Positions 43,927-52,425 of a stretch of 64,000 bases of DNA are shown here, in pieces. This DNA is from Microbacterium lemovicicum (lineage in GTDB: Bacteria > Actinomycetota > Actinomycetes > Actinomycetales > Microbacteriaceae). The position numbers were made by a program, and so were the translations under genes. Below the pieces are notes generated by a model, which saw only the letters and a list, made by a program, of their open reading frames with translations, was not told where the DNA came from and did not search any database. The DNA is taken from NCBI RefSeq assembly GCF_003991875.1, contig NZ_CP031423.1, positions 2,356,001-2,420,000 on the forward strand, given 5' to 3'. Each line of letters starts with the position of its first letter. Position 1 is the stretch's first letter.

Positions 43927-45957
43927 TCAGCTGGACCGGGTCACATTTCGGCGTCGGCGCAGCATTAGCAGCAGGCCCCCGCCCGCTAGCAGTACCGCGC
44001 CCGCGATCCCTGCGATGGCCGTCGGCGCCGTCGGTGCTCCGGTCGCGGCGAGCGCTCGGGCGGGGGTGGATGCCGCGGGCTGCGGTGTCGGCGACGTCAC
44101 CGGTACGGTTGGCGCCGGCTGGATGTCCGCCAGCGGGATTACCGTGTCGGTCACCGGGTCGTACGTCGCGCCGAGATGCGCTTTGTCGCGCTCGGCCTGG
44201 GTCATCGGCCGCTGCTTCGGGTAGAACGTCCTCGGCACGTCGGTGTCGAGCATGTTCGCGGTCGCGTTCGTGAGCTCGAAGTACCGGTCGCCGTCGCGGA
44301 GGACGAACGACCCCTTCACCTGTCGCACCGTCTGCGCGTCGCTGACCCAGCCGACGCTCCACGGGTTCAGCGGGACGGTGACCTTCTGCGAGACCGACCG
44401 GCTCGTGGTTGCGCTGTGGTTGAAGCTGAATTTCAGCGTCGCCGACACCTTGGTGCCGAGGGCGGGGAAGCCGGCTTCGACGGTCACCGAATCCTCCACG
44501 CCGAATGCCACCGTCGCCGAATCCGCTGCGGTGACTGTGACGTCCGTGGCTCGCTCGGTGTCGGATGGGTTCGCGACTCCGGCCGACCCGGGCAGCGTGC
44601 CGTCACCGCCGATGGTCACCAGTTCCGCCGTGGTCATGGTGACCCCGCAGTTGCTTGCGTCGTTCTTGCATAGCCGCCCGAGCAGTTCGAATTGGCGCTG
44701 GCGGCTCTCCGCCGTTGTCGAGTCGATGGTCGTCATGACCCGACGGGCCACGGTGAACGTCGCCGAGTAGTGCTGGCGATCGCCGGCGACGGGGCCGGTG
44801 GACGTGATGTCGCAGGTGTACGCAGACACGTCGACGTGGTGCAGTGTCAGCAGCCCCTCGTTGGGGAGGGTGGGATCCTGATCAGTGATGAAGCACTCTG
44901 ACGCGCCACGATAGATCGCGCCCCGGGAGTTCTGCGAGAAGCCGATGACCCATTGCTTCACCGGCGAATCGTCGATGATCTGGTACGCGAAGACCCGCTT
45001 GGCGCGGTCGAGCTCGTCTGGCTGGTCGGTCCAGCGGATGATGTCGTCGAAGTTCGACGGGTTGGCATCGTCGATGGTCGCCTGCGGCGGCGTGCTGTAG
45101 CCGGCACCGTTGTTCGTCTGCGTCACGTATTTCAGCGAGATTGAGCGGCCCTGCGTGTTCTTCGCCGTCGTGATGATGCCCGATGTGCGGACATAGGGGT
45201 TGATCGCGATCGAGAAGGTCGCCTTCGCGATGGCGACGCCGCCTTCGACGGGGCCGGATGCGGCATCCGCCTCGCAGCGGAACGGACCATCTGAGAGGGC
45301 GGCGCCGTCGCGACCCTGCTTGATGGTGCATGATGCGGTCTGACCAAGCCCCCGGTTCACCGTGAGCGACGTCGACAGCGACGCGTAGTACCCCGTCGGT
45401 TGACCCAGCGTCAGGATCGGGTAGTCGACGACGGTGGAGACGCCGGTTTGCTGTCCGCCGTTGAATTGGTAGGTGCCCCAGGTACGGAAGACATCGTCCG
45501 CGGATGCGGAAAGGGCGGGCGGCGCCGAGGTCCGCCATGCCTGACTGGCCACCGTGCCCTGACCGAGCGTCACCATGTCGAGTCGGAGATTGACGTCGAT
45601 GCGGCCGCGGTACTCGCCGATCGTCGGCCACTCGACGTCGTCGGCGGCCGCTGCGACGTCATCCGACGCCGCCTCCTCGAGCGGTGCGGCTTCCATGGCC
45701 GGCGTGGCTGCCGCATCGTCCGACGACTGATCGGTCTCCTCAGTCGGCTCGGCTTCGTCGACTGGCATGGCGTCTGCCGCCGGCTCCTCGGTCGCACCGT
45801 CCGACGGGTCGCTCGGTGTCGAATCCGGCGCGGTGTCGGATGCTGCGGCCTGTTCCCGCGACGGCTCGGCCGCGATCGCGGCGGGTGCCGCGATCCCCAG
45901 CTGCACCGCCAGAACGATGACGGCCGTGGCTCCCAGAATGCCTGCGCGTCTTTGCAT
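43927..45957 (-). CDS. LAXTG-anchored surface protein, possible aerolysin-like region
   Basis: A 676-aa secreted wall protein. Signal peptide (1-30, ending AAPAAIAAEP), an acidic Ala/Pro/Asp-rich stalk (about 32-110), an N-terminal beta domain (about 110-410) and a beta-rich region (about 450-590). Then comes a Pro/Thr linker and a sorting signal: LAATG at 636-640, hydrophobic helix, RRRR tail. LAXTG is the sortase E-type motif of actinobacteria. The segment VTVEAGFPALGTKVSATLKF followed by alternating Ser/Thr strands resembles aerolysin/ETX-MTX2 pore-forming folds, an inference from pattern only. No sortase gene is in the window. GAGGAACGGTACTC precedes the chosen ATG. Confidence 0.85.
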   Translation of the reverse strand: MQRRAGILGATAVIVLAVQLGIAAPAAIAAEPSREQAAASDTAPDSTPSDPSDGATEEPAADAMPVDEAEPTEETDQSSDDAAATPAMEAAPLEEAASDDVAAAADDVEWPTIGEYRGRIDVNLRLDMVTLGQGTVASQAWRTSAPPALSASADDVFRTWGTYQFNGGQQTGVSTVVDYPILTLGQPTGYYASLSTSLTVNRGLGQTASCTIKQGRDGAALSDGPFRCEADAASGPVEGGVAIAKATFSIAINPYVRTSGIITTAKNTQGRSISLKYVTQTNNGAGYSTPPQATIDDANPSNFDDIIRWTDQPDELDRAKRVFAYQIIDDSPVKQWVIGFSQNSRGAIYRGASECFITDQDPTLPNEGLLTLHHVDVSAYTCDITSTGPVAGDRQHYSATFTVARRVMTTIDSTTAESRQRQFELLGRLCKNDASNCGVTMTTAELVTIGGDGTLPGSAGVANPSDTERATDVTVTAADSATVAFGVEDSVTVEAGFPALGTKVSATLKFSFNHSATTSRSVSQKVTVPLNPWSVGWVSDAQTVRQVKGSFVLRDGDRYFELTNATANMLDTDVPRTFYPKQRPMTQAERDKAHLGATYDPVTDTVIPLADIQPAPTVPVTSPTPQPAASTPARALAATGAPTAPTAIAGIAGAVLLAGGGLLLMLRRRRNVTRSS

Positions 45958-46041
45958 GAGTACCGTTCCTCGTCTCATCGGCGCATCGGCATGGACGCGC
46001 CTAGGTGTCCTTCGATGCTCGCGAACCGGACCCGCCCATCC

Positions 46042-46100
46042 CATAGACCTAAGTCGCCGATCTGCGACACGCGCACGGCGCGAGGAGATTCAGGTCTATG
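46042..46100. repeat. 9-bp inverted repeat upstream of the surface-protein gene
   Basis: CATAGACCT (46042-46050) and AGGTCTATG (46092-46100) with 41 bases between. It lies 85-143 bp upstream of the surface-protein start. The rest of 45958-46382 (425 bp) holds no clear gene; a minus-strand frame containing RFQMIRIEVSFTAMESDSD may be a degraded fragment. Confidence 0.55.
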
Positions 46101-46382
46101 TCGGACGGGCCACGGTATCCGTCATCGTTGCGGGATTCGGTCGCCGGCGCTCGACCGAACCTGGCCTGTGTCCATCGGATGCCGCGGAAACCGGACTCGT
46201 TGTCACTGTCGCTCTCCATGGCGGTGAAGCTGACCTCGATCCGAATCATCTGGAACCGATATGGGCTGATGTCGACACAGAGCGGTCCGGCGCCGACGAG
46301 TGGTCGCCAGGACCAACCCAAGCGATATCGTCCCGCACGACGATCGTCTCGTGGACTCGGTCAGACGCAGCATGATGGCTGC

Positions 46383-46676
46383 ATGAGCGTCGATGATCGG
46401 ACTCCACGGACAATCAGCGCCGCCGTGCTCAAGATCGTGAATGACTTCGATCCCTACGGGCTCGAACCAGGCTCAGCCGATGGCGCCCCCGCGGACGAGT
46501 ACAGCCCAGAGTCGACTGCGATGGCGCGCCACCTGATCGACAACGGCAAGATCACTCGCTCGGACATCGACTCGGTCTGGCTTCGCTGGTTCGGCGAGCC
46601 ACTCAGCACAATGGACGGGATCCGCTTTGACCAATTCGTGTGTGACCTAAACGCAGTAATCGGTAGCGTGCCCTAG
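46383..46676 (+). CDS. DUF1871-like small protein
   Basis: A 97-aa acidic protein. The segment VLKIVNDFDPYGLEPG...GAPADEYSPES resembles DUF1871 (NDWDPIGL...GAPKDEYDXE), a family of small helical proteins, some next to toxin genes as possible immunity proteins. No partner toxin is recognisable here. ATG start with weak GATGGCTGC upstream; the frame is open further upstream. Confidence 0.62.
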   Translation: MSVDDRTPRTISAAVLKIVNDFDPYGLEPGSADGAPADEYSPESTAMARHLIDNGKITRSDIDSVWLRWFGEPLSTMDGIRFDQFVCDLNAVIGSVP

Positions 46677-47151
46677 AACGATCCCTCAGCGGGCTGCTCG
46701 TCTGTTGGCCGTTAGCCTCGCTACGAACCGTATGGACGACAACAGCGGACCGACTTCAGTCGCGTCACGAATCGCGTACGTGAGGGTCCTTGTCAGCGGG
46801 TGGAAGCCAATTGGATTCGCGCCGCTGCGAGCGCTGATTCCCGTAAGACCTGCCTGTTGAGGAATCCCGCAGAGGTACCTCAAACGGACAGGCGAGGCTT
46901 CGGACCTGACGCTGTTTCGGCCGTGATCCACGACCTCATCGAGCGAGGTTGGTCGGTATGCCGGAGTGACGGCCTCAGAGGAGATGGCGCGAGTGTGGGA
47001 AACGACGGTGTTTCGGCGACGGGGGAAAGACGTTTAACGCCGGAATTGCGCGTGACGCCTTTTCTGAAAGAGCGGCGTAACCCACTGTTAATGAGTCGTC
47101 CTCGACGCGCCCCCCATTTCTTGTTCATTTCCATTGCCACGGAGGCTCCTC
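46677..47151. other. 475-bp lower-GC gap before the SipW operon
   Basis: No supported gene. The right part holds the probable promoter region of the SipW-type operon: AT-rich words such as GTTTAACG, CTGTTAATGAG and TTCTTGTTCATTTCC, and a hairpin ACGCC...GGCGT near 47054-47078. GC is clearly below the genome average, consistent with foreign or degraded DNA. Confidence 0.55.
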
Positions 47152-47718
47152 TTGTCCGAACTTCATAATGCGCCCGCACGTTCCCATCATCGCTCCAAAG
47201 CCATCCTTGCCATCGCCGCGGGAACTGCTCTGCTGATCGGCGGTACCGGCACGTACGCCCTGTGGTCCACGTCCGAGACGCTGACCGCTGGACCGATCGA
47301 AACGGGCGATCTCGACCTCGCTCTCGGCACCGGCGTGTGGAGCCTGGACGGATTGGTCACCGCGCCGGCCACAGTGGCCGACCCGGCGGCGGTGCGGATC
47401 GTTCCCGGCGACGTGCTGACGCTGACCCAGCCGCTGGATGTCACTCTCGTCGGCGACACCATCGCGGCCGACCTGTCGGTAGTCGTGAACGAAATCGTGC
47501 CGCCTGCTCTCGCGTCATACATCACCGTCGACTTCGCGTCTGCCGATCTCGGTGCGGCGACCGGACCAAACGCGTTCCGGATCACTCCGGCCGACGCGGG
47601 CACCATAGCGACGACGGTGACGTTGACTTTCTCCCAGACGACGCCGGACCGTGTGGCCACCAACACCACTGTCGACTTGACGGCGATCGCGTTCCAGCTG
47701 AACCAGGCCGCCAGCTGA
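47152..47718 (+). CDS. SipW-type secreted protein A (alternate signal peptide)
   Basis: A 188-aa secreted protein with the alternate-type signal peptide processed by SipW-like peptidases: KAILAIAAGTALLIGGTGTYALWSTSETL, with cleavage expected just before or within TYALWS. The mature part is a beta-rich TasA/camelysin-like domain (GPIETGDLDLALGTGVWSLDG). TTG start with GGAGG six bases upstream. It is the first gene of a four-gene operon ending in its own signal peptidase. It may form surface fibres or matrix, by analogy with TasA. Confidence 0.85.
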   Translation: MSELHNAPARSHHRSKAILAIAAGTALLIGGTGTYALWSTSETLTAGPIETGDLDLALGTGVWSLDGLVTAPATVADPAAVRIVPGDVLTLTQPLDVTLVGDTIAADLSVVVNEIVPPALASYITVDFASADLGAATGPNAFRITPADAGTIATTVTLTFSQTTPDRVATNTTVDLTAIAFQLNQAAS

Positions 47719-48215
47719 AACTTCGTCTTCGAGCGGGAATCGTTCTCGGGGTGGCCCTCGCGCTTGTCGCGGGTGCCACCGCCGCGACCGCTCTCTTCTC
47801 TGTCCGCGTTCCCCTGTCGGTAGCGGCGACGGCCACAGGAGACCTCGCCGTGTCCGCGCAGTGGCAGCAGCCGACGCCGTCGTGGGGGTCGCTGTATCCC
47901 GGTTCGGTGACACCCGATAGCGTGCTCAATGTCACAGCGACCGGCGCCGGTCAGACTCTTCGCTGGAACCTCGAGGTGTCTGTGAGCGTGGCTGCGGATT
48001 TCGCGCCGCATGTGAGCACCCAGCTGTGGGCGGGCGCGTGCGGTGCCGGCACCTCGATCACCGCGACCGGGTACGCTCCAGCGGGCGGACTTGCCCTGGG
48101 CCAGACCGTTCCCGTCTGCATGCGACTCACGCTTTCTCCCACCGCGCCCGCGACACTCAGCGGCAAATCGCTCAACGCCACCATCACCGTCCACGCGAAC
48201 CAGCGAGGATCCTGA
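47715..48215 (+). CDS. SipW-type secreted protein B, non-ATG start
   Basis: A 166-aa secreted protein with N-terminus LKLRLRAGIVLGVALALVAG and then ATALFSVRVPLSVAATATGDLAVSAQWQ, again an alternate-type signal followed by a TasA-like beta domain. The only plausible start that keeps the basic N-terminal residues is CTG at 47715, overlapping the previous stop as CTGA; the next in-frame GTG falls inside the hydrophobic core. Two cysteines (AGACGAG and VCMRL) may form a disulfide. Confidence 0.75.
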   Translation: MKLRLRAGIVLGVALALVAGATAATALFSVRVPLSVAATATGDLAVSAQWQQPTPSWGSLYPGSVTPDSVLNVTATGAGQTLRWNLEVSVSVAADFAPHVSTQLWAGACGAGTSITATGYAPAGGLALGQTVPVCMRLTLSPTAPATLSGKSLNATITVHANQRGS

Positions 48216-48218
48216 GGC

Positions 48219-48713
48219 ATGTCAGACGCCCGCAATCGTCGAGCGCGGACTTTCCTGGCCGCGGCACTCGTTGGCGCGCTCATCGTGACAGCCCCCTCGA
48301 CCGCGTCGGCGTTGTGGAGCGCATCAGCCACGGCGCCGTCCATACCCGCGCAAGGCGGGGCCCTCGCCCAGCCCGCCGTCAGCTGCCAGACCCTCACCAC
48401 CGGCGGAAGTCACGCCCACCTCACCTGGCCGGCTGTGGCCGGAGCAACGGGGTACACCATCGCCTACCGGACGGCGACGAGCGCCCCGACCGGATCGACC
48501 GCCATCGCCGCCGGCGCAAACCCCAGCTATGACGTCCGCGGCAATCTCCTCAGCAATCTGGTGGTGCTGCTGGGCACCCTCCTCGCCGGCGGCAGCGTCT
48601 ACGTCACTGTAACGGCGACCAATGGCACCTGGACGTCGCCCGTCAGCACCGGCACCCCTGTGGCATTATCGAGCGTCCTCGGAGGGCTTCTCGGCGGCAT
48701 CCGATGCTCGTAG
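48219..48713 (+). CDS. SipW-type secreted protein C with Fn3-like segment
   Basis: A 164-aa secreted protein: basic N-terminus (SDARNRRARTF), hydrophobic core and the SALWSASATAP processing region. The mature part has LTWPAVAGATGYTIAYRTAT, a fibronectin type III-like strand pair, and two cysteines (VSCQTL and the C-terminal IRCS). It overlaps the signal peptidase gene by 10 bp. Confidence 0.8.
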   Translation: MSDARNRRARTFLAAALVGALIVTAPSTASALWSASATAPSIPAQGGALAQPAVSCQTLTTGGSHAHLTWPAVAGATGYTIAYRTATSAPTGSTAIAAGANPSYDVRGNLLSNLVVLLGTLLAGGSVYVTVTATNGTWTSPVSTGTPVALSSVLGGLLGGIRCS

Positions 48714-49312
48714 GCGATGAACCCGACGCACCCTTGAGAAGGCACCGCAGAATCCGCCGAAAGCGCGGTCCACGATTGTGGGCGGTGACGTCCACCGTCC
48801 TGCTCATCGCACTCAGTGTGTTCGCCTTCTTCGCCATCGTCGTGCCGTTCGTGCTCGGCGCGCAGACGTATACGGTGCTGACAGGCAGCATGCGCCCGAC
48901 CATGCCGCCCGGGACCCTCATCGGGACGAAGCCGACCGATATCGAGCACGTGAAGATCGGCGACATCATCACCTACCAGATCGAATCAGGGGATCCCGCC
49001 GTCATCACGCACCGTGTGATCTCCCTGGCCCGATCCGGCGACGGTGAGACGATCCTGCACACGCAGGGTGACGACAACAGCGTCGCCGACGAGAACCCGG
49101 TCATCGGCGAGCAAGTACGAGGAGTCGTGGTCTACTCCGTCCCTTACCTGGGGTACCCGGCGTCACTGGTCACGGGCGAGACGAGATCCTTGTTCGTGAT
49201 CGTCCTCGGTTTAGCCGTGATCGCCTACGGTGCACAGAGCCTTCTGCGAGACCTGCTCAGGAGCCTCCGCTCGAGAAGGCCCAGGAGCGTCGATCGCAAC
49301 GCCGAGGCCTAG
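48704..49312 (+). CDS. Signal peptidase I, SipW/ER type
   Basis: A 202-aa membrane protease that should process the three upstream proteins. N-terminal membrane helix (about 27-52), catalytic Ser62 in VLTGSMRPTMPPG, and the ER-type catalytic His103 in VITHRVISL replacing the usual Lys, as in SipW. A second helix lies near the C-terminus (about 165-185). Its start lies inside the previous gene (10-bp overlap), giving translational coupling. The RBS is presumably within gene C. Confidence 0.93.
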   Translation: MLVGDEPDAPLRRHRRIRRKRGPRLWAVTSTVLLIALSVFAFFAIVVPFVLGAQTYTVLTGSMRPTMPPGTLIGTKPTDIEHVKIGDIITYQIESGDPAVITHRVISLARSGDGETILHTQGDDNSVADENPVIGEQVRGVVVYSVPYLGYPASLVTGETRSLFVIVLGLAVIAYGAQSLLRDLLRSLRSRRPRSVDRNAEA

Positions 49313-49458
49313 GGAAACGTCGGGGCGTGAGACACGGGTTCCCCATCGCTGGGGTTGCAGCGACCGAGACCGTTGGGCTCGTATCCCGCCTTCGGTCGAC
49401 CCAGGTCGTCATCGAAGAGGTCGTCGTAGCTCGGGATGGTTGCCGAGCAACGGTGCGC

Positions 49459-50103
49459 CTAGCTGAGTCCGAGCGATTCCCTGCACTCAGCCATGCCGTG
49501 CAGGTCGATGTCATCTCGACGGCGTCTCATCCAGTCCTGCCGGGTCAGTCTCCAGCGTTGCATCAAGCCTGGTTCTCCTCGCCGGGTCGCCCAGCCGACG
49601 CCGTTCTCCTCGTACCCGACCGACCGGGAAACACCGTTCGAGCCGGAATTGTCCAGGAAGGCTTCGGTGGTCGCTTCCGTGGCGCCCACCCCTTCGAACG
49701 CGAAATGCAGAATCGCCTGGCGCATCTCCGTTCCCACCCCTTGCCGGCGCATATCGCTGGAGAGCCACGAGAACGAGGCGACGGTGCCATACGTGCCGAA
49801 CTGGTCTCCGATCAGGTCCTGCATACCTACAGCTCGCCCGTCCACCAGGACCACGAAGTGCACACGCCAGAAGTCCGAAGTGACCGACCCTCGACCACGC
49901 CACACCCCTTGCAGCCACTTCCGAACTCGTACGTCCGGGTCAGCTTCGTAGAGCGACATCGGATCGTCATAGGGAGCAGGGTCAGCGGTCGCCTTCCCCT
50001 CCCACACCACGTGTTGGAGCTCTCCGAGCAGGTCATCCGTGGCACCCGCCAACTCGATCCTCGGCGTCGTCACCCGAACCCTGAGCGGAGCGTAATTCAG
50101 CAT
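49459..50103 (-). CDS. GNAT family N-acetyltransferase
   Basis: A 214-aa acetyltransferase of the RimJ/RimL-like group. Acetyl-CoA loop: LSSDMRRQGVGTEMRQAILHF; upstream strand YGTVASFSW and downstream EATTEAFLDNSGSNGVSRSVGYE, the latter the asparagine-containing motif B. Substrate unknown. Convergent with the SipW operon. Confidence 0.9.
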   Translation of the reverse strand: MLNYAPLRVRVTTPRIELAGATDDLLGELQHVVWEGKATADPAPYDDPMSLYEADPDVRVRKWLQGVWRGRGSVTSDFWRVHFVVLVDGRAVGMQDLIGDQFGTYGTVASFSWLSSDMRRQGVGTEMRQAILHFAFEGVGATEATTEAFLDNSGSNGVSRSVGYEENGVGWATRRGEPGLMQRWRLTRQDWMRRRRDDIDLHGMAECRESLGLS

Positions 50104-50188
50104 CGTTCGACGTTAGCGCTCTCCCGCTGCCGCCATCGGCGGGCCGGCGACTCTTCACCCTGAGGAGAAATGCGGCTTAGATGAGCGC

Positions 50189-51406
50189 ATGCGTGCGACC
50201 GCTCCCGCGAGGCATCCGGTGTTCGTCCGGGTGTACCGCCGATCGCTGCTCGCCGGTGTGGTGGTGGTGGCGCTGCTCGGTGGTCTGCTGGCTCTCAACG
50301 AGGGGCGCATCGTCGGTGACCTGGAGGAGCGCGGCGGGATCACGGCGTTCTACGACATCCCATCCGGCGCGCTGACCGGCCCGACGGGGTCGATCGTCAA
50401 GAGCGAGCCGCTCCTCGGTGTGCCGATGGACACACGCGCGTGGCGGATCATGTACCGCTCGACCGATGTGAACGGCGCGCCTGTGGTCGCCACCGGCGTG
50501 GTGGTGACGCCGCGGGGGTCCGCGCCGGCCGGCGGACGCACGGTCGCGTCCTGGGGGCACCCGACGACAGGGTCCGCCACGGCGTGCGCACCCTCGCTCG
50601 GCACCGATCCCTACCTCGGGATCGAGGGGATGCGGGTGCTCCTGGACCGCGGCTACACGGTCGTCGCGACCGACTACACCGGGATGGGCGCAATCGGCCC
50701 CGACTCGTACCTGATCGGCGTGACAGAAGGGCACAACGTGCTCGATGCGGTGCGCGCGGCCCGTGCGATCCCCGAGGCCGAGGCGGGGTCCGATGTCATT
50801 CTGTGGGGTCACTCGCAGGGAGGGCAGGCGGTGCTGTTCGCCGCTGAGCTGGCCGCCGCATACTCCCCCGATCTCACTGTGAAGGCCGTCGCCACCGCCG
50901 CACCGGCCGCAGACCTGTCCGCCCTGATGAAGACACACCTGAACGACATATCCGGCGTAACCATCGGCTCCTACGCCTTCACCGCGTTCTCGGAGGTCTA
51001 CGCCGACCGCGGGGCGGATCTCTCCGGCATCCTCACGACCGCAGCCGTCGCGATCCAGCCGCAGATGAACGAGCTCTGCCTGCTCACCCACATCGATCAG
51101 CTGCACACGATCGCCGCGCCCGTCGTCGGGTCGTTCGTGACCACCGATCCGACGACCACGGAGCCGTGGGCCACACTGCTGAAGGAGAACTCCGCCGGAA
51201 GCGCCTCCTTCGCCGCTCCGCTGCTGGTCGTGCAAGGACTGAAGGACGAACTGGTGCGTCCGGCCGACACGGAGGGCTACGTCGCCCTCGCACGATCCCT
51301 CGGCATCGACGTCACCTACCGCACCGTGGCCGCTGCCACCCACGGCACCATCGCCTACCTCGGACTCGCCGACCTCGTCGCCTTCCTCGACCGCGTCGGC
51401 GTGTGA
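50189..51406 (+). CDS. Secretory lipase family hydrolase
   Basis: A 405-aa alpha/beta hydrolase with an N-terminal signal anchor (RSLLAGVVVVALLGGLLAL, about 18-37). Nucleophile elbow ILWGHSQGGQAVLFAAEL; acid probably in LKDELVRPADTEG, His in AATHGTIAYL. This is the PF03583 (LIP) secretory lipase layout, with DYTGMGAIGPDSYLIG preceding the elbow. It should act outside the cell on esters. Divergent from the GNAT gene. Confidence 0.9.
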   Translation: MRATAPARHPVFVRVYRRSLLAGVVVVALLGGLLALNEGRIVGDLEERGGITAFYDIPSGALTGPTGSIVKSEPLLGVPMDTRAWRIMYRSTDVNGAPVVATGVVVTPRGSAPAGGRTVASWGHPTTGSATACAPSLGTDPYLGIEGMRVLLDRGYTVVATDYTGMGAIGPDSYLIGVTEGHNVLDAVRAARAIPEAEAGSDVILWGHSQGGQAVLFAAELAAAYSPDLTVKAVATAAPAADLSALMKTHLNDISGVTIGSYAFTAFSEVYADRGADLSGILTTAAVAIQPQMNELCLLTHIDQLHTIAAPVVGSFVTTDPTTTEPWATLLKENSAGSASFAAPLLVVQGLKDELVRPADTEGYVALARSLGIDVTYRTVAAATHGTIAYLGLADLVAFLDRVGV

Positions 51407-51430
51407 CTCCAGCCCATGCGACACCCTCGG

Positions 51431-51535
51431 CTACCAGAGGTCAATAGCGGTGGTCGTGAAGACGGTGCACCCGGTCACATCGCCCACGGTGAAGTGCGTC
51501 ACCCTGTGGTCTTGTTCGCTGTCGCCCCGTGCCAT
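51431..51535 (-). CDS. Short open frame, possible small protein or gene fragment
   Basis: A 34-codon frame reading MARGDSEQDHRVTHFTVGD and ending GCTVFTTTAIDLW. The residue pattern looks like a genuine C-terminal beta strand pair. No convincing ribosome site precedes the ATG, and the frame is open a little further upstream until a TGA. It may be the end of a decayed gene. Confidence 0.35.
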   Translation of the reverse strand: MARGDSEQDHRVTHFTVGDVTGCTVFTTTAIDLW

Positions 51536-51609
51536 CTCCAGCAGGGCAGTGTGCGCGGGCGGCCTCCTGAATCAGTGACCGGATGCCCCTGCCGGCGTTC
51601 TTGCAACCG

Positions 51610-51927
51610 CTACGGCTCGGGCAGTGGGCGCAGGCCGGTGTTGGCGCTGGCGCTTTCAGCGAGTGCGCGCAACCACACGGGATTGATCGGACCGTCGAAT
51701 CGGCTGTCGAAGCTGAAGTAGAGGGACGACGCCTTGGAGATCCAGATGGTCCCGTGGATTCCGCGGCCGGGGATGGCATCATCGCCGTGGACGGATGGTT
51801 CGTCGTCCCAGGTGAAGCTGAAGCTCTCATCGCGACGCAGTTTCGTGACGATGACAGCGCGTAGGTGCTGAAGCATCCGGTCGTCGATGTTGATCGCTGG
51901 TGCGACGCCGTAAATCAGGTGGCCCAT
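51610..51927 (-). CDS. DUF7882-type small protein
   Basis: A 105-aa protein starting MGHLIYGVAPAINIDDRMLQ, ending LRALAESASANTGLRPLPEP. Very similar short proteins are common in Microbacteriaceae, often mislabelled ATP-dependent DNA ligase. The region HLRAVIVTKLRRDESFSFTW and GTIWISKASSLYFSF suggests a beta-rich fold. No catalytic motif; function unknown. Confidence 0.85.
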   Translation of the reverse strand: MGHLIYGVAPAINIDDRMLQHLRAVIVTKLRRDESFSFTWDDEPSVHGDDAIPGRGIHGTIWISKASSLYFSFDSRFDGPINPVWLRALAESASANTGLRPLPEP

Positions 51928-52425
51928 CGACGCACTCCGATCTCCGCATACCGAGATGGAATCCGACGTTCGATCGAGGCGTCTCGCGCCGAGTCGTTTC
52001 GAAGCGCCGTTCCGCGTGGCGGAGGATGCGTCCCGCGTCGTTGACTGAACGGTGACAGCAGCAGTTCTCGTGTTTCGGCCACGGCGGCTCGCTTCTGTTG
52101 GTGTCGGCGTCGGGGGTCCGCTGCGACACTGGGCTGATAGCGTCGCACGCTTCAGCCCGCTTATGTCGTTTTGCGGTGAGAAAGACGTTGACGGTCGGAA
52201 CGGTGCCCACGCGCCCATGAGTTCTCTCGACCGATCGCAATCGGGCTCGCCTCATCGGACAGGGCAGAGCTTTTTGCTCTGTGATCGGGAACCGGGCATG
52301 CGGTTCTCGCTCAGCCGCACCACTCCGCAGCCGGGGGTCGGGTTGCGCGTGAACCCGAGTTGCACCTGCCGCAGCGTCATGTGGTCTGCTCGAAGCACGC
52401 CCCGTCCCCGCCCGAGAGGTTCACC
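51928..52425. other. 498-bp gap before the MerR gene
   Basis: No gene supported on either strand; frames are short and unlike known proteins. It contains the promoter regions of the divergent DUF7882 and MerR genes. ACCTGCCGCAGCGTCATGTGGT (52365-52386) is a possible long-spacer MerR operator, but symmetry is poor. Confidence 0.5.

Noticed and set aside
45400..46227. Plus-strand frame of 275 codons opposite the surface-protein N-terminus
   Set aside because: Antisense to a protein with clear signal peptide and sorting signal; Arg/Cys-rich content without family features.
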